A stretch of 64,000 nt of DNA from a bacterium YEK0313 (GCA_000751295.2 CCMO02000003.1:201205-265204); one strand, 5' to 3'. Shown: positions 43,271 to 51,543, counted from the first letter of the stretch. Made by a program: numbers and translations. The notes: generated from the sequence alone by a model not told the origin.

Positions 43271-44149
43271 ATGAAAAACATCGCCTTCGTCGGGCTCGGC
43301 GCCATGGGGCGGCCGATGGCCCGCAACCTCGTCAAAGCCGGCCTGGCGGTCCGGGGCTTCGATCTGAACCCGGCCGGCCTTGAAGATCTCGAGGCCGCAG
43401 GCGGCACGCCCTGCGGCTCCGTTCAGGAGGCCTTCCGCGGCGCCGATGCCATCGTTCTGATGGTCGTCAACGCCCAGCAGGCCGAGGCCGTTCTCTTCGA
43501 CGAAAACGCCATCGCGGCCGCGCCGCCGGAGGCGATCGTCTGCCTGATGGCGACCTGTCCGCCGAAACGGGTCCAGACGATCGCCGAGCGGGTCGCCCGG
43601 ACCGGCAGGCGCTTCGTCGATTCCCCCGTCTCCGGCGGCGTCGTCGGAGCGATGGTAGGTTCGCTCACCGTCATGGCCGCGGCTCCGGCCGAAACCTTTG
43701 CGGCCGTGCGGCCGGTCCTCGAGGCCATGGGCAGCCGGACCCTGCAGGTCGGCGACAGGCCGGGGCAGGGCGCGACCGTCAAGACGGTCAACCAGCTGCT
43801 GTGCGGCGTGCATATCGCCGCCGCGGCCGAGGCGCTCGCCCTCGCCGAGCGCGTCGGCGTCGACACGAGGACGATGCTCGACATCCTGACCGGCACCGCG
43901 GCCGGCAGCTGGATGCTGAGGGATCGCGGCCCGCGCATGCTCGAGCCCGAGCCGGAGGTGACGAGCGCCGTCGACATCTTCGTCAAGGATCTCGACATCG
44001 TGCTCGAAGCAGGCCGCGAGACCAAGGCCGCGCTGCCCCTGGCGGCGCTTGCGCACCAGCTCTTCACCTCGACGTCGGGCCGCGGCGACGGGGCCGCCGA
44101 CGACAGCCAGGTGATCCGCGCCTACCGCGCCCTCAACGGCACCGCCTGA
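43271..44149 (+). CDS. Beta-hydroxyacid dehydrogenase, L-threonate-dehydrogenase (LtnD)-like
   Basis: NAD+-dependent enzyme of 292 residues of the 3-hydroxyisobutyrate dehydrogenase family. FVGLGAMGRPMARNLVKAG starts at residue 6; the substrate loop is DSPVSGGVVGAMVGSLTVM near 118; the catalytic Lys lies in VKTVNQLLCGVHIAAAAEALALA near 174, a run very like LtnD enzymes that oxidise L-threonate to 2-oxo-tetronate. It sits between the transketolase subunits and the TRAP binding protein, supporting four-carbon sugar-acid catabolism. Alternative: tartronate-semialdehyde reductase. Confidence 0.84.
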   Translation: MKNIAFVGLGAMGRPMARNLVKAGLAVRGFDLNPAGLEDLEAAGGTPCGSVQEAFRGADAIVLMVVNAQQAEAVLFDENAIAAAPPEAIVCLMATCPPKRVQTIAERVARTGRRFVDSPVSGGVVGAMVGSLTVMAAAPAETFAAVRPVLEAMGSRTLQVGDRPGQGATVKTVNQLLCGVHIAAAAEALALAERVGVDTRTMLDILTGTAAGSWMLRDRGPRMLEPEPEVTSAVDIFVKDLDIVLEAGRETKAALPLAALAHQLFTSTSGRGDGAADDSQVIRAYRALNGTA

Positions 44150-44184
44150 GCCTTTTCCGGCGCAACACACTCAAGGAGGACATC

Positions 44185-45207
44185 GTGACAAGGATCCGCT
44201 TCGCTCCGACCCGCCGCAGCCTCGTGGCCGGCGCCGCCGCCGTCCCGCTCGTGACGATCCTGAAATGGCCGGCCGGCGCCGCGGAGTTCGACCTGAAATA
44301 CGCGACGGGTCAGGATCCGACCCATCCGGTCAACATCCGGGCCCAGGAGGCGCTGAACCGGATCCGCGAGGCCACGGCGGGCCGGGTCGAGATCAAGCTG
44401 TTCCCCGCGAACCAGCTCGGCTCCGACACCGATCTTCTGACCCAGGTCCGCAACGGCTCGGTCGACTTCTTCAATCTCTCGTCCCTGATCCTGGCGACCT
44501 TCGTGCCGCTGTCCGGCATTACCAGCCTCGGTTTCGCCTTCAAGGACTACGACCAGGTCTGGGCCGCGATGGACGGCGAGCTCGGCGCGCATATCCGCGA
44601 GCAGATCGCCAAGACGCCGATCTTCACCGTCTCGCGCATCTGGGACAACGGCTTCCGGCACATCACCTCTTCGACCCGCGAGATCAAGGCGCCGGCAGAC
44701 CTCAACGGCTTCAAGCTGCGCGTGCCGCCGGCCCCCGCCCTGACCTCCCTGTTCAAGGCGCTCGACGCCGCGCCTTCGCCGATCAACTTCAACGAACTCT
44801 ATTCGTCGCTCCAGACCAAGGTCGTCGAGGGCCAGGAGAACCCGCTCGCCATCATCGCGACGACGCGGCTCTACGAGGTTCAGAAGACCTGCAGCCTCAC
44901 CGGCCATGTCTGGGACGGCTATTGGGTGCTCGGCAACAAGCGGGCCTTTGCCAGGCTGCCCGGCGATCTCCAGGCCGTCATCAGCCGCGAGCTCGACCGG
45001 TCCGCGCTCGACCAGCGCGCCGACATCGCCAGGCTCAGCGCCAGCCTGAAGAGCGATCTGCAGGGCAAAGGCATCACCTTCGTCGACGTCCAGCAGGACG
45101 CGTTCCGCAGGGCGCTCGCCGGCACCAGCTTCTACGCGGGGTGGAAGCAGAAATACGGCGCCCAGGCCTGGGACCTGCTCGAAAAGGTGTCCGGCAAGCT
45201 CGGCTGA
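44185..45207 (+). CDS. dctP: TRAP transporter solute-binding protein (DctP family)
   Basis: Periplasmic binding protein of 340 residues for a C4-C6 acid or related anion. A signal with TRRSLVAGAAAVPLVTILKWPAGAAEFDLKY suggests Tat or Sec export (cleavage near AAE). DctP motifs: HPVNIRAQEALNRI near 47, the ligand-binding Arg in ADLNGFKLRVPPAP near 178, and VEGQENPLAII near 218. Translation starts at GTG 44185, 7 nt after AAGGAGGA. A strong hairpin follows before the permease gene. The ligand is unknown; neighbours point to a sugar acid. Confidence 0.9.
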   Translation: MTRIRFAPTRRSLVAGAAAVPLVTILKWPAGAAEFDLKYATGQDPTHPVNIRAQEALNRIREATAGRVEIKLFPANQLGSDTDLLTQVRNGSVDFFNLSSLILATFVPLSGITSLGFAFKDYDQVWAAMDGELGAHIREQIAKTPIFTVSRIWDNGFRHITSSTREIKAPADLNGFKLRVPPAPALTSLFKALDAAPSPINFNELYSSLQTKVVEGQENPLAIIATTRLYEVQKTCSLTGHVWDGYWVLGNKRAFARLPGDLQAVISRELDRSALDQRADIARLSASLKSDLQGKGITFVDVQQDAFRRALAGTSFYAGWKQKYGAQAWDLLEKVSGKLG

Positions 45208-45228
45208 GCCGCCGCTCCGGCCGATCGT

Positions 45229-45251
45229 CTGGGCGCGGCCGCCGCGCCCAG
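45229..45251 (+). other. Strong intercistronic hairpin between dctP and the permease gene
   Basis: CTGGGCGCGG pairs perfectly with CCGCGCCCAG across a 3-nt loop, 22 bp after the dctP stop. Such structures after binding-protein genes stabilise the upstream message and reduce read-through, giving more binding protein than permease. No U-tract follows. Confidence 0.55.
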
Positions 45252-45342
45252 CAACCAGCATGTCCGAACCGTACCGCGAAAGGACGACAACCGGCCGGGC
45301 CGCTCCGGCCGGAAAGCAAAACCGACAGGAGAGGAAATCCGG

Positions 45343-47229
45343 ATGGCAAACGATCCGACAGCAGTCGGCGCCGCCCATGGTGCCGGTTCATTGCGCGTTC
45401 CGCATCCAGGCTGGCCGGCGAAGCTCGACCGTATCGTCGGCCTGCTCGTGGAGATACCGGCTGCGTTGCTCGTCCTCGCCGAGGTCGTCGTCCTGTTCAT
45501 GGGCGTCGTCTGGCGCTACGTCCTGCACGAGCCGCTGATCTGGTCGGACGAACTCGCCTCGATCCTGTTCCTGTGGCTTGCCATGCTGGGGTCGGTGGTG
45601 GCGCTGCGGCGCGGCGAGCACATGCGCATGACCGCCGTCGTCGGCAAGCTCTCGCCCGGGATGCGCGGCGTCCTCGACCTCGTCGCCATCGCGGCGGCGG
45701 TCGCCTTCCTGGCGCTCGTCCTCCACCCGGCCATCGAATTTGCCGCCGACGAGGTCTACGTCACGACGCCCGCCCTCGAGATCGCCAATTCCTGGCGGGC
45801 AGCCGCCCTGCCGGTCGGAATCGGACTGATGCTGCTCGTCGCTCTCGTCCAGCTCTGCCGCGTCGGAGACCTGCGCGATGCCGGGCTCGCCGTGGGCATG
45901 ACGGGCATGGTCATCGCGCTGACGGCGTTGATCGGCCCCTCTCTCGGCGGGCTCGGCAACTGGAACCTGCTCGTCTTCTTCGTCGGCGGCGTCGGTGCGA
46001 TGGTGCTGCTCGGGGTGCCGATCGCCTTCGCGTTCGGCCTTGCCACCTTCGCCTACCTCGCGCTCACCACATCGACCCCGACGGTCGTGATCATCGGCCG
46101 GATGGACGAAGGCATGAGCCATCTGATCCTGCTCGCGGTGCCGCTGTTCGTCTTCCTCGGCCTGCTCATCGAGATGACAGGCATGGCGCGCGCCATGGTC
46201 GGTTTCCTCGCAAGCCTGCTCGGCCATGTTCGCGGCGGCCTCTCCTATGTGCTGATCGGCGCCATGTATCTCGTCTCGGGCATTTCGGGCTCGAAGGCGG
46301 CCGACATGGCGGCGGTCGCCCCCGTGCTCTTTCCCGAGATGAAGCAGCGGGGCGCCAAGCCCGGCGACCTCGTCGCCCTGCTGTCGGCGACCGGGGCTCA
46401 GACCGAGACGATTCCGCCCTCGCTGGTGCTCATCACGATCGGTTCGGTGACCGGCGTCTCGATCGCGGCGCTCTTCACCGGCGGCCTCCTGCCCGGCCTC
46501 GTGCTCGGCCTGACGCTCGCGGCGCTGGTCTGGTGGCGCTACCGCAACGAGGACCTCTCCGCGGTCCGTCGTGCGTCGGGCGCGGAGATCGGCAAGGCCT
46601 TCCTGATCGCGCTTCCAGCCATCGCCTTGCCCTTCATCATCCGGGCCGCGGTCATCGAGGGCGTCGCGACCGCGACCGAGGTCTCGACCATCGGCATCGC
46701 CTATGCCGCGATCGCAGGCCTCCTGGTCTACCGCCAGTTCGACTGGAAGCGGCTCTATCCGATGCTGCTCGACACGGCCTCGCTCTCCGGCGCGATCCTG
46801 CTCATCATCGGGGCCGCCACCGGCATGGCCTGGGCGCTGACGCAGTCCGGCTTCTCGACGGCCCTCGCCGAGATCATGAAGAGCCTGCCCGGCGGCGTGC
46901 CGACATTCCTCGCCGTCTCGATCATCGCCTTCATTGTGCTCGGCTCGGTTCTGGAGGGCATCCCGGCGATCGTGCTCTTCGGCCCCCTGCTGTTCCCGAT
47001 CGCCCGGCAGGTCGGCGTCCACGAGGTGCACTATGCTATGGTCGTCATCCTGGCGATGGGCGTCGGCCTCTTCGCGCCGCCCTTCGGCGTCGGCTACTAC
47101 GCGGCCTGCGCGATCAGCCGCATCCACCCCGATGAGGGCATGCGGCCGATCGTCGGCTACATGATCGCGCTCCTGGTCGGCCTCGTCATCGTGGCGGCCG
47201 TGCCATGGATCTCGATCGGTTTCCTCTGA
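45343..47229 (+). CDS. Fused TRAP transporter permease (DctQ-DctM)
   Basis: Inner-membrane protein of 628 residues joining the small (DctQ) and large (DctM) TRAP permeases. Residues ~20-180 hold four hydrophobic segments with WRYVLHEPLIWSDELASILFLWLAMLGSVVALRRGEHM, the DctQ signature. From ~190 on, about 12 segments form the DctM part, with GVPIAFAFGLATFAYLAL near 225, SKAADMAAVAPVLFPEMKQRG near 322 and FAPPFGVGYYAACAIS near 580. Together with DctP it imports the operon substrate using an ion gradient. A GAGG precedes the ATG. Confidence 0.92.
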   Translation: MANDPTAVGAAHGAGSLRVPHPGWPAKLDRIVGLLVEIPAALLVLAEVVVLFMGVVWRYVLHEPLIWSDELASILFLWLAMLGSVVALRRGEHMRMTAVVGKLSPGMRGVLDLVAIAAAVAFLALVLHPAIEFAADEVYVTTPALEIANSWRAAALPVGIGLMLLVALVQLCRVGDLRDAGLAVGMTGMVIALTALIGPSLGGLGNWNLLVFFVGGVGAMVLLGVPIAFAFGLATFAYLALTTSTPTVVIIGRMDEGMSHLILLAVPLFVFLGLLIEMTGMARAMVGFLASLLGHVRGGLSYVLIGAMYLVSGISGSKAADMAAVAPVLFPEMKQRGAKPGDLVALLSATGAQTETIPPSLVLITIGSVTGVSIAALFTGGLLPGLVLGLTLAALVWWRYRNEDLSAVRRASGAEIGKAFLIALPAIALPFIIRAAVIEGVATATEVSTIGIAYAAIAGLLVYRQFDWKRLYPMLLDTASLSGAILLIIGAATGMAWALTQSGFSTALAEIMKSLPGGVPTFLAVSIIAFIVLGSVLEGIPAIVLFGPLLFPIARQVGVHEVHYAMVVILAMGVGLFAPPFGVGYYAACAISRIHPDEGMRPIVGYMIALLVGLVIVAAVPWISIGFL

Positions 47230-47251
47230 CAGCCGCCGGCGCGCCGAGCCT

Positions 47252-47273
47252 CCCGCCCTGTTCATGGGGCGGG
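47252..47273 (+). terminator. Hairpin after the TRAP permease gene
   Basis: CCCGCCC pairs with GGGCGGG across an 8-nt loop, 22 bp after the permease stop, and is followed by further Gs rather than Ts. It probably marks the end of the TRAP operon before radC. Confidence 0.5.
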
Positions 47274-47388
47274 GGGACGCATGTTGGCGCAGGGAAAGCG
47301 CGACGGGCGCGCCGCCTCATCCGTATTCGACCGGAACCTGCATGCGCCGCGATGTCGATTAGCGTCGGTTTCGGGGAGCCTCGCGCCG

Positions 47389-48036
47389 ATGACCGACAAG
47401 ACCGTTTCGGGCCTGACCGAAGCCGCCGAGCCGCCGCATTATCATGGCCACCGCGAAAGGCTGCGCCAGCGCTTCCGGGAGGCCGGCGCGGAGGCGCTCG
47501 CCGACTACGAACTCATCGAACTCGTGCTGTTCCGCGCCATACCCCGGCGCGACGTCAAGCCGCTCGCCAAGGATCTCCTGAAACGTTTCGGCTCCTTCGC
47601 CGAGGTGGTCGCGGCGCCGGAGGCGCGGCTCGCCGAGGTCGAGGGCATGACGGCCGCGGCGATCGTCGAGGTGAAGGTGGTCCAGGCGGCCGCCGTGCGC
47701 TTCGGGCGCGGCCGCATCGCGCGCCGGCCGGTGCTGTCGTCCTGGTCGGCCGTGCTCGACTATTGCCGCACGGCCATGGCCTTCGCCGAACGCGAGCAGT
47801 TCCGCGTCCTCTATCTCGACAAGAAGAACGCGCTGATCGCCGACGAGGTGCAGGGCGAGGGCACGGTCGACCACACGCCGGTCTATCCGCGCGAGGTGGT
47901 GAAGCGGGCGCTGGAACTCTCCTCCACCGCCCTGGTGCTCGTGCACAACCATCCCACTCGGTCAATAAGATCACGCTGGAGCACGCACAAGCACGCTGAA
48001 ACACTAGCAAACTCGGGCATTTTTGGCATTGCGTAG
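47389..48036 (+). pseudogene. radC: radC (JAB/MPN domain), broken by island insertion
   Basis: DNA-repair-associated RadC protein whose 3' end is missing. The helix-hairpin-helix N-terminus (HYHGHRERLRQRF, LADYELIELVLFRAIPRRDVKPLAKDLLKRFG) and most of the JAB domain (FRVLYLDKKNALIADEVQGEGTVDHTPVYPREVVKRAL, LVLVHNHP) are intact. After HNHP at about 47956 the expected SGDPxPSxxD motif and the last ~40 residues are absent; the frame instead reads 27 unrelated residues from the island and stops at 48036. The start at 47389 follows a GGGGAG. Without the metal-binding His/Asp pair after HNHP the product is likely inactive. Confidence 0.88.
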
Positions 48037-48037
48037 T

Positions 48038-48068
48038 GGGGACGGTTTTGGCAAACTGGGGGCGGTTT
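48038..48068. repeat. Direct repeats next to the island end
   Basis: GGGGACGGTTT at 48038-48048 and GGGGGCGGTTT at 48058-48068 are 20 bp apart, about two helical turns, between the radC junction and the integrase gene. This is the usual place and spacing for integrase arm-type or excisionase binding sites. Confidence 0.45.
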
Positions 48069-48153
48069 AAGGGGTAGAAAACGGCTCTCCGCTCCCAGCA
48101 AGCGACCCCTGTTTCTCCTGAACCGATCCCAGTTGCGGAACAGGAGAATCGCG

Positions 48154-49407
48154 ATGCCCAGCCTGACCGACACCGCCATCCGGCATGCGCTCAAGCGCGT
48201 CGAGGTGAGCCAGAAGCAAGAAAATCTCGCCGACGGCGATGGACGCGGCACCGGCCGTCTCGTCCTTGTCCTCAAGCCAATGCCCAAGCGCGTGACCGCC
48301 GATTGGATGGCCCAGCAGTGGCGTGATGGCAAGCGCACCAAGAAGAAGATCGGTGCGTATCCCTCGATGTCCCTCGTTGACGCGCGCGCGGTCTTCAAGC
48401 GCGACTTCGCGGATGTGATCCAGAAGGGCCGAAGCATCAAGATCGCAACGGATACGCGTCCTGGCACGGTCGCGGACCTATTCGAGGGCTATGTCGCGTC
48501 GCTCAAGGCCGCCGGCAAGCCATCGTGGAAGGAGACGGAAAAAGGCCTGAACAAGATTGCCGATACGCTCGGACGAAACCGCCTCGCCCGCGAGATCGAG
48601 GCCGAGGAGATCATCGAGCTAATCCGTCCGATCTATGATCGTGGCGCGAAGTCGATGGCCGATCATGTGCGGTCGTATCTCCACGCGGCCTTTGGCTGGG
48701 GTATGAAATCCGACAACGACTATCGACAGCAATCGGCTCGCCGCTTCCGCATCCCTTTTAATCCGGCCACCGGCATCCCGACGGAGCCCAAGGTCCAGGG
48801 CACGCGCTGGCTGGATGAGGACGAGTTCCTGCAGCTCTATCGTTGGCTCGAATGCCCCGATGTGCCAGTCACTCCCTCCTACCTCCGCGCCGTGCAGCTT
48901 CTCATGCTGACCGGACAGCGCGTTGAGGAGATCGCTCGCTTCCATGTCGACCAGTGGGACGCCAAAGAGCGGATCATCGACTGGTCGAAGACCAAAAACC
49001 TCCAGCCGCACGCTGTCCCGGTCCCGTCGCTCGCGGCCGAACTGATCGAGTCCATCAAGCCCAACGAATATGGATGGTTCTTCCCCTCCGCCACGGACCA
49101 GTCAAAGCCGGTCAGCCATGGCACTCTATACTCGTTCATGTGGCGTCAGCGCGATCGCGGCGTGATCCCCTACGTCACGAACCGCGATCTCCGGCGCACT
49201 TTCAAGACGCTCGCCGGAAAAGCTGGTGTGCCGAAGGAAATCCGCGATCGGCTTCAGAACCACGCCCTTCAGGACGTCAGTTCGAAGCACTACGATCGCT
49301 GGAACTACATGGTCGAAAAGCGCGCCGGCATGGCCAAGTGGGATAAGTTCGTCCGGGCGCTGCTAGCGAAGAAGAAGGGCGGCAGCGCCTTGAAGAAGGC
49401 CGCGTGA
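48154..49407 (+). CDS. int: Tyrosine recombinase (P4-type integrase)
   Basis: Integrase of 417 residues that should insert and excise the island at radC. The N-terminal arm-binding domain contains QQWRDGKRTKKKIGAYPSMSLVDARA; a core-binding domain spans ~115-200; the catalytic domain has Arg256 (LTGQRVEEI), Arg347 in NRDLRRTFKTLAG, His370 in NHALQD and the nucleophile Tyr380 in SSKHYDRW. The usual HxxR His is Arg here (RDLR), a variant seen in relatives of this subgroup. A GGAG 7 nt upstream supports the ATG at 48154. Its last codons overlap the GTG of the nuclease gene. Confidence 0.93.
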   Translation: MPSLTDTAIRHALKRVEVSQKQENLADGDGRGTGRLVLVLKPMPKRVTADWMAQQWRDGKRTKKKIGAYPSMSLVDARAVFKRDFADVIQKGRSIKIATDTRPGTVADLFEGYVASLKAAGKPSWKETEKGLNKIADTLGRNRLAREIEAEEIIELIRPIYDRGAKSMADHVRSYLHAAFGWGMKSDNDYRQQSARRFRIPFNPATGIPTEPKVQGTRWLDEDEFLQLYRWLECPDVPVTPSYLRAVQLLMLTGQRVEEIARFHVDQWDAKERIIDWSKTKNLQPHAVPVPSLAAELIESIKPNEYGWFFPSATDQSKPVSHGTLYSFMWRQRDRGVIPYVTNRDLRRTFKTLAGKAGVPKEIRDRLQNHALQDVSSKHYDRWNYMVEKRAGMAKWDKFVRALLAKKKGGSALKKAA

Positions 49408-49823
49408 GCGGTCGCTTCATCGCTGTCACCGGCGCATTCGTCACGGCCTGCTTTGCGGTCCCGGCCCATGCAGATCCATGCGAGGCGCCTGTCCCCTCGC
49501 AGGTTGGAGTCGAGTTCTCCGGCTTGGTCCGTTATGTCGGCGACGGCGACGGTCTTTGCGTCGGGCGTACATCGGACCCCAACGAGTGGATCGAGGTGCG
49601 CCTTGCCGACTTCGATGCCCCGGAGCTGCACACGCCAGGCGGTCCCGCGGCGAAAGCGGCGCTCGAACGCGTCGCCCTTCGGCGCGAGATCACCTGCACG
49701 GCCGAACGTGGGCGCGGCGGCCGCGTCCGCTCCTTTGACCGCGTCATTGCGCGATGTTGGATCGGTGGAAAGAGCCTTGGCGATCTGCTTCGCCAGGCTG
49801 GCGTGGCCGAGGGTGGCAACTAA
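49404..49823 (+). CDS. Secreted thermonuclease-like (SNase) protein
   Basis: 139-residue protein with a signal peptide (GRFIAVTGAFVTACFAVPAHA) and a staphylococcal-nuclease-like fold: VRYVGDGDGLCVG near residue 42, VRLADFDAPELHTPGGPAAKAALERV near 64 and RSFDRVIARCWIGGKSLGDLLRQAGVA near 108. The catalytic Arg-Glu-Arg set can be matched to R65, E73 and R112, approximately. It starts with GTG inside the integrase stop (4-bp overlap), so it is coupled to the integrase. Such secreted nucleases are common on alphaproteobacterial islands; the role is unknown. Confidence 0.82.
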   Translation: MSGRFIAVTGAFVTACFAVPAHADPCEAPVPSQVGVEFSGLVRYVGDGDGLCVGRTSDPNEWIEVRLADFDAPELHTPGGPAAKAALERVALRREITCTAERGRGGRVRSFDRVIARCWIGGKSLGDLLRQAGVAEGGN

Positions 49824-49847
49824 TGCCCCGCTCGCCATTGACTCAAC

Positions 49848-49863
49848 ATAGCTTGGAAGCTAT
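49848..49863 (+). promoter_or_regulatory. Palindromic operator abutting higB
   Basis: A perfect palindrome, ATAGCTT-GG-AAGCTAT, ends exactly at the higB ATG. A TTGACT at 49838 with TATATG 17 bp later resembles a promoter around it, but would start transcription past the ATG, so the true promoter position is unclear. HigA most likely binds here. Confidence 0.5.
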
Positions 49864-50229
49864 ATGACCTGGGATGTTAGATTGCATGACGCCTTCGAGG
49901 CGGAGTTCCTGGCTTTTGAGCGCGAGGTTCAGACCCAATTGCTGGCAGTTGCGAAACTGCTCGGCGAATTCGGTCCGCAGCTCGGTCGGCCATACGCCGA
50001 CACGCTCAACGGCTCGAAGCACGCCAATATGAAGGAGATGCGTTTCTCTGCCGCCGACGGCGAATGGCGTGCTGCCTTCGCCTTCGATCCCGAACGGAAG
50101 GCCATCCTTCTCGTTGCAGGCGACAAATCCGGCGGCAGCCAGAAGCGCTTCTACAAGCAGCTTATCGCAAAGGCGGACAGTCGGTTTTCCGCACATCTGG
50201 AAAGCCTGAAATCCGCAAAGAAGGATTGA
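49864..50229 (+). CDS. higB: HigB/RelE-family toxin (phage Gp49-like)
   Basis: Toxin of 121 residues of the RelE/HigB superfamily, predicted to cut mRNA on the ribosome. Motifs: VRLHDAFEAEFLAFEREVQTQLLA near residue 5, LGRPYADTLNGSKHANMKEMRFSA near 52, WRAAFAFDPERKAILLVAGDKSG near 80 and the FYKQLIAKAD tail. This matches the Gp49-like (DUF891) branch. It precedes the antitoxin gene by 3 bp, the toxin-first order typical of HigBA. Confidence 0.9.
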   Translation: MTWDVRLHDAFEAEFLAFEREVQTQLLAVAKLLGEFGPQLGRPYADTLNGSKHANMKEMRFSAADGEWRAAFAFDPERKAILLVAGDKSGGSQKRFYKQLIAKADSRFSAHLESLKSAKKD

Positions 50230-50232
50230 TCG

Positions 50233-50607
50233 ATGGGCCGGAGCCTTAACGACGTCATTGCTTCTCTGCCCCGCGATCAGCAGGAGCAGATCGAAGCCCG
50301 TTATGAGGAACTGAAGCAGGAGGTTGAGGGCCTGCGCGAGATGCGTCAGATCGCCGGGAAGGCGCAGGAGGACATCGCTGCGGCGCTGAAGATAAAGCAA
50401 CCGTCGGTCTCGAAGATCGAAAAGCAGGCTGACATGTACCTATCGACACTGCGCAGCTACGTTGAGGCGATCGGCGGAAAACTTGAGCTGACGGTGAATC
50501 TGCCGGGGCGGCCGGCCATCCGGCTCCAGCGTCTCAGCGATGGAACCGTCTCCCACGACAGACCTATGCGCACCGTAGCACGCCGAAAGTCGGCGGCAGC
50601 GCGGTGA
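50233..50607 (+). CDS. higA: HigA/XRE-family antitoxin
   Basis: Antitoxin of 124 residues. A charged N-terminal helix (LPRDQQEQIEARYEELKQEVEGLREMRQIAG) is followed by a helix-turn-helix (AQEDIAAALKIKQPSVSKIEKQADMYLSTLRSYVEAIGGKLELTV). The C-terminal Arg-rich tail is probably flexible. It lies 3 bp after higB in the same operon and should neutralise HigB and repress the promoter. Confidence 0.89.
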   Translation: MGRSLNDVIASLPRDQQEQIEARYEELKQEVEGLREMRQIAGKAQEDIAAALKIKQPSVSKIEKQADMYLSTLRSYVEAIGGKLELTVNLPGRPAIRLQRLSDGTVSHDRPMRTVARRKSAAAR

Positions 50608-50613
50608 CACCCG

Positions 50614-51462
50614 ATGCTCCAGTTCGATGGCAGATGGCGTTTTGACAGTCCCGGCCCGATAGAAGCCGCCGTCCAAGAGGGCTTTCGCGATCTCATCAAC
50701 CGCGTTTGCGGGCAAGGCCAGCGGAAGGCTATTTTGGAGCATTTCAAGGCTCGCTTCTGCGCCGCAGCCAACACAGAGTATTGGCCGAGCACCAACGAAC
50801 GGTTCGCATCCGAAGATCTCGACCGAGATATGGCGCGTGCGGAGACGAACGCCCCCATATTCATCGAGGCATTCTGGGATGCATGCCAGGAACTTCGCGC
50901 CCGCAATCCTACCATGGTCGTGCCGGATGCCGGGCGGATAAACCGCATCCTCGCGGACGCAGACGCTGGCTATCAGCTCGACCCTCCCATGCTGGTCGCA
51001 ACGCGGGTCCACATTCCGATCAACGTACCCGACGCTCCCCCATCTCTCGATGTGCAGGCGCAAGCGATCATCAACGAATCTCTTGATGCCTCCCAGCACT
51101 CGTTGAGCGAAGGCAACGGCCGTCAGGCCGTCCAAGAGGTCCTTTGGCTGCTGGAGACGATCTCGACGGCGTTTCGTGGTCCTGAGATCTTAGACGGCAG
51201 CATCCAGGGTCGGTACTTCAACGAAATCATCGGCGAACTACGCCAGCGCGGCCGCGGGCATCAAGAGCAAATCCTGCAATGGATGATGACGTTGCATGGC
51301 TATCTTTCCTCGCCGACGGGTGGTGGCGTCCGTCACGGGGTCGATCTCAGGGAGGGCCTTGCGCTCCAGATCGATGAGGCACGCCTCTACTGCAACCTCA
51401 TACGAAGCTATCTGACTTTCCTCATCGCAGAGCATGAGCGCCTGGCTAGGCGGGTCGCGTGA
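50614..51462 (+). CDS. Unknown protein with abortive-infection-like C-terminus
   Basis: Protein of 282 residues that I cannot assign. It starts 6 bp after higA and may share its transcript. No membrane segment or signal is visible. The last ~70 residues (LQWMMTLHGYLSSPTGGGVRHGVDLREGLALQIDEARLYCNLIRSYLTFL) resemble in outline the C-terminal domain of abortive-infection proteins, where an HG pair precedes a helical bundle; this is a weak match. The middle has a Pro-rich turn near 155 (INVPDAPPSLD). Context (TA pair before, HEPN gene after) suggests a defence role by inference only. Confidence 0.6.
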   Translation: MLQFDGRWRFDSPGPIEAAVQEGFRDLINRVCGQGQRKAILEHFKARFCAAANTEYWPSTNERFASEDLDRDMARAETNAPIFIEAFWDACQELRARNPTMVVPDAGRINRILADADAGYQLDPPMLVATRVHIPINVPDAPPSLDVQAQAIINESLDASQHSLSEGNGRQAVQEVLWLLETISTAFRGPEILDGSIQGRYFNEIIGELRQRGRGHQEQILQWMMTLHGYLSSPTGGGVRHGVDLREGLALQIDEARLYCNLIRSYLTFLIAEHERLARRVA

Positions 51463-51543
51463 CGCTTCGAATAATCAAAACGTGGGGGCTCGGCGCACTT
51501 TGAAAGCGATGCTGTCTCGCAAGTACCTCTCGCCGGAGGTCTG

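Noticed and set aside
45388..47265. 625-residue open frame opposite the TRAP permease
   Set aside because: Highly acidic/His-rich shadow of the hydrophobic permease; no signal or domain.
47900..48160. tRNA gene as the island attachment site
   Set aside because: No cloverleaf-like sequence at the junction; the break is inside radC.
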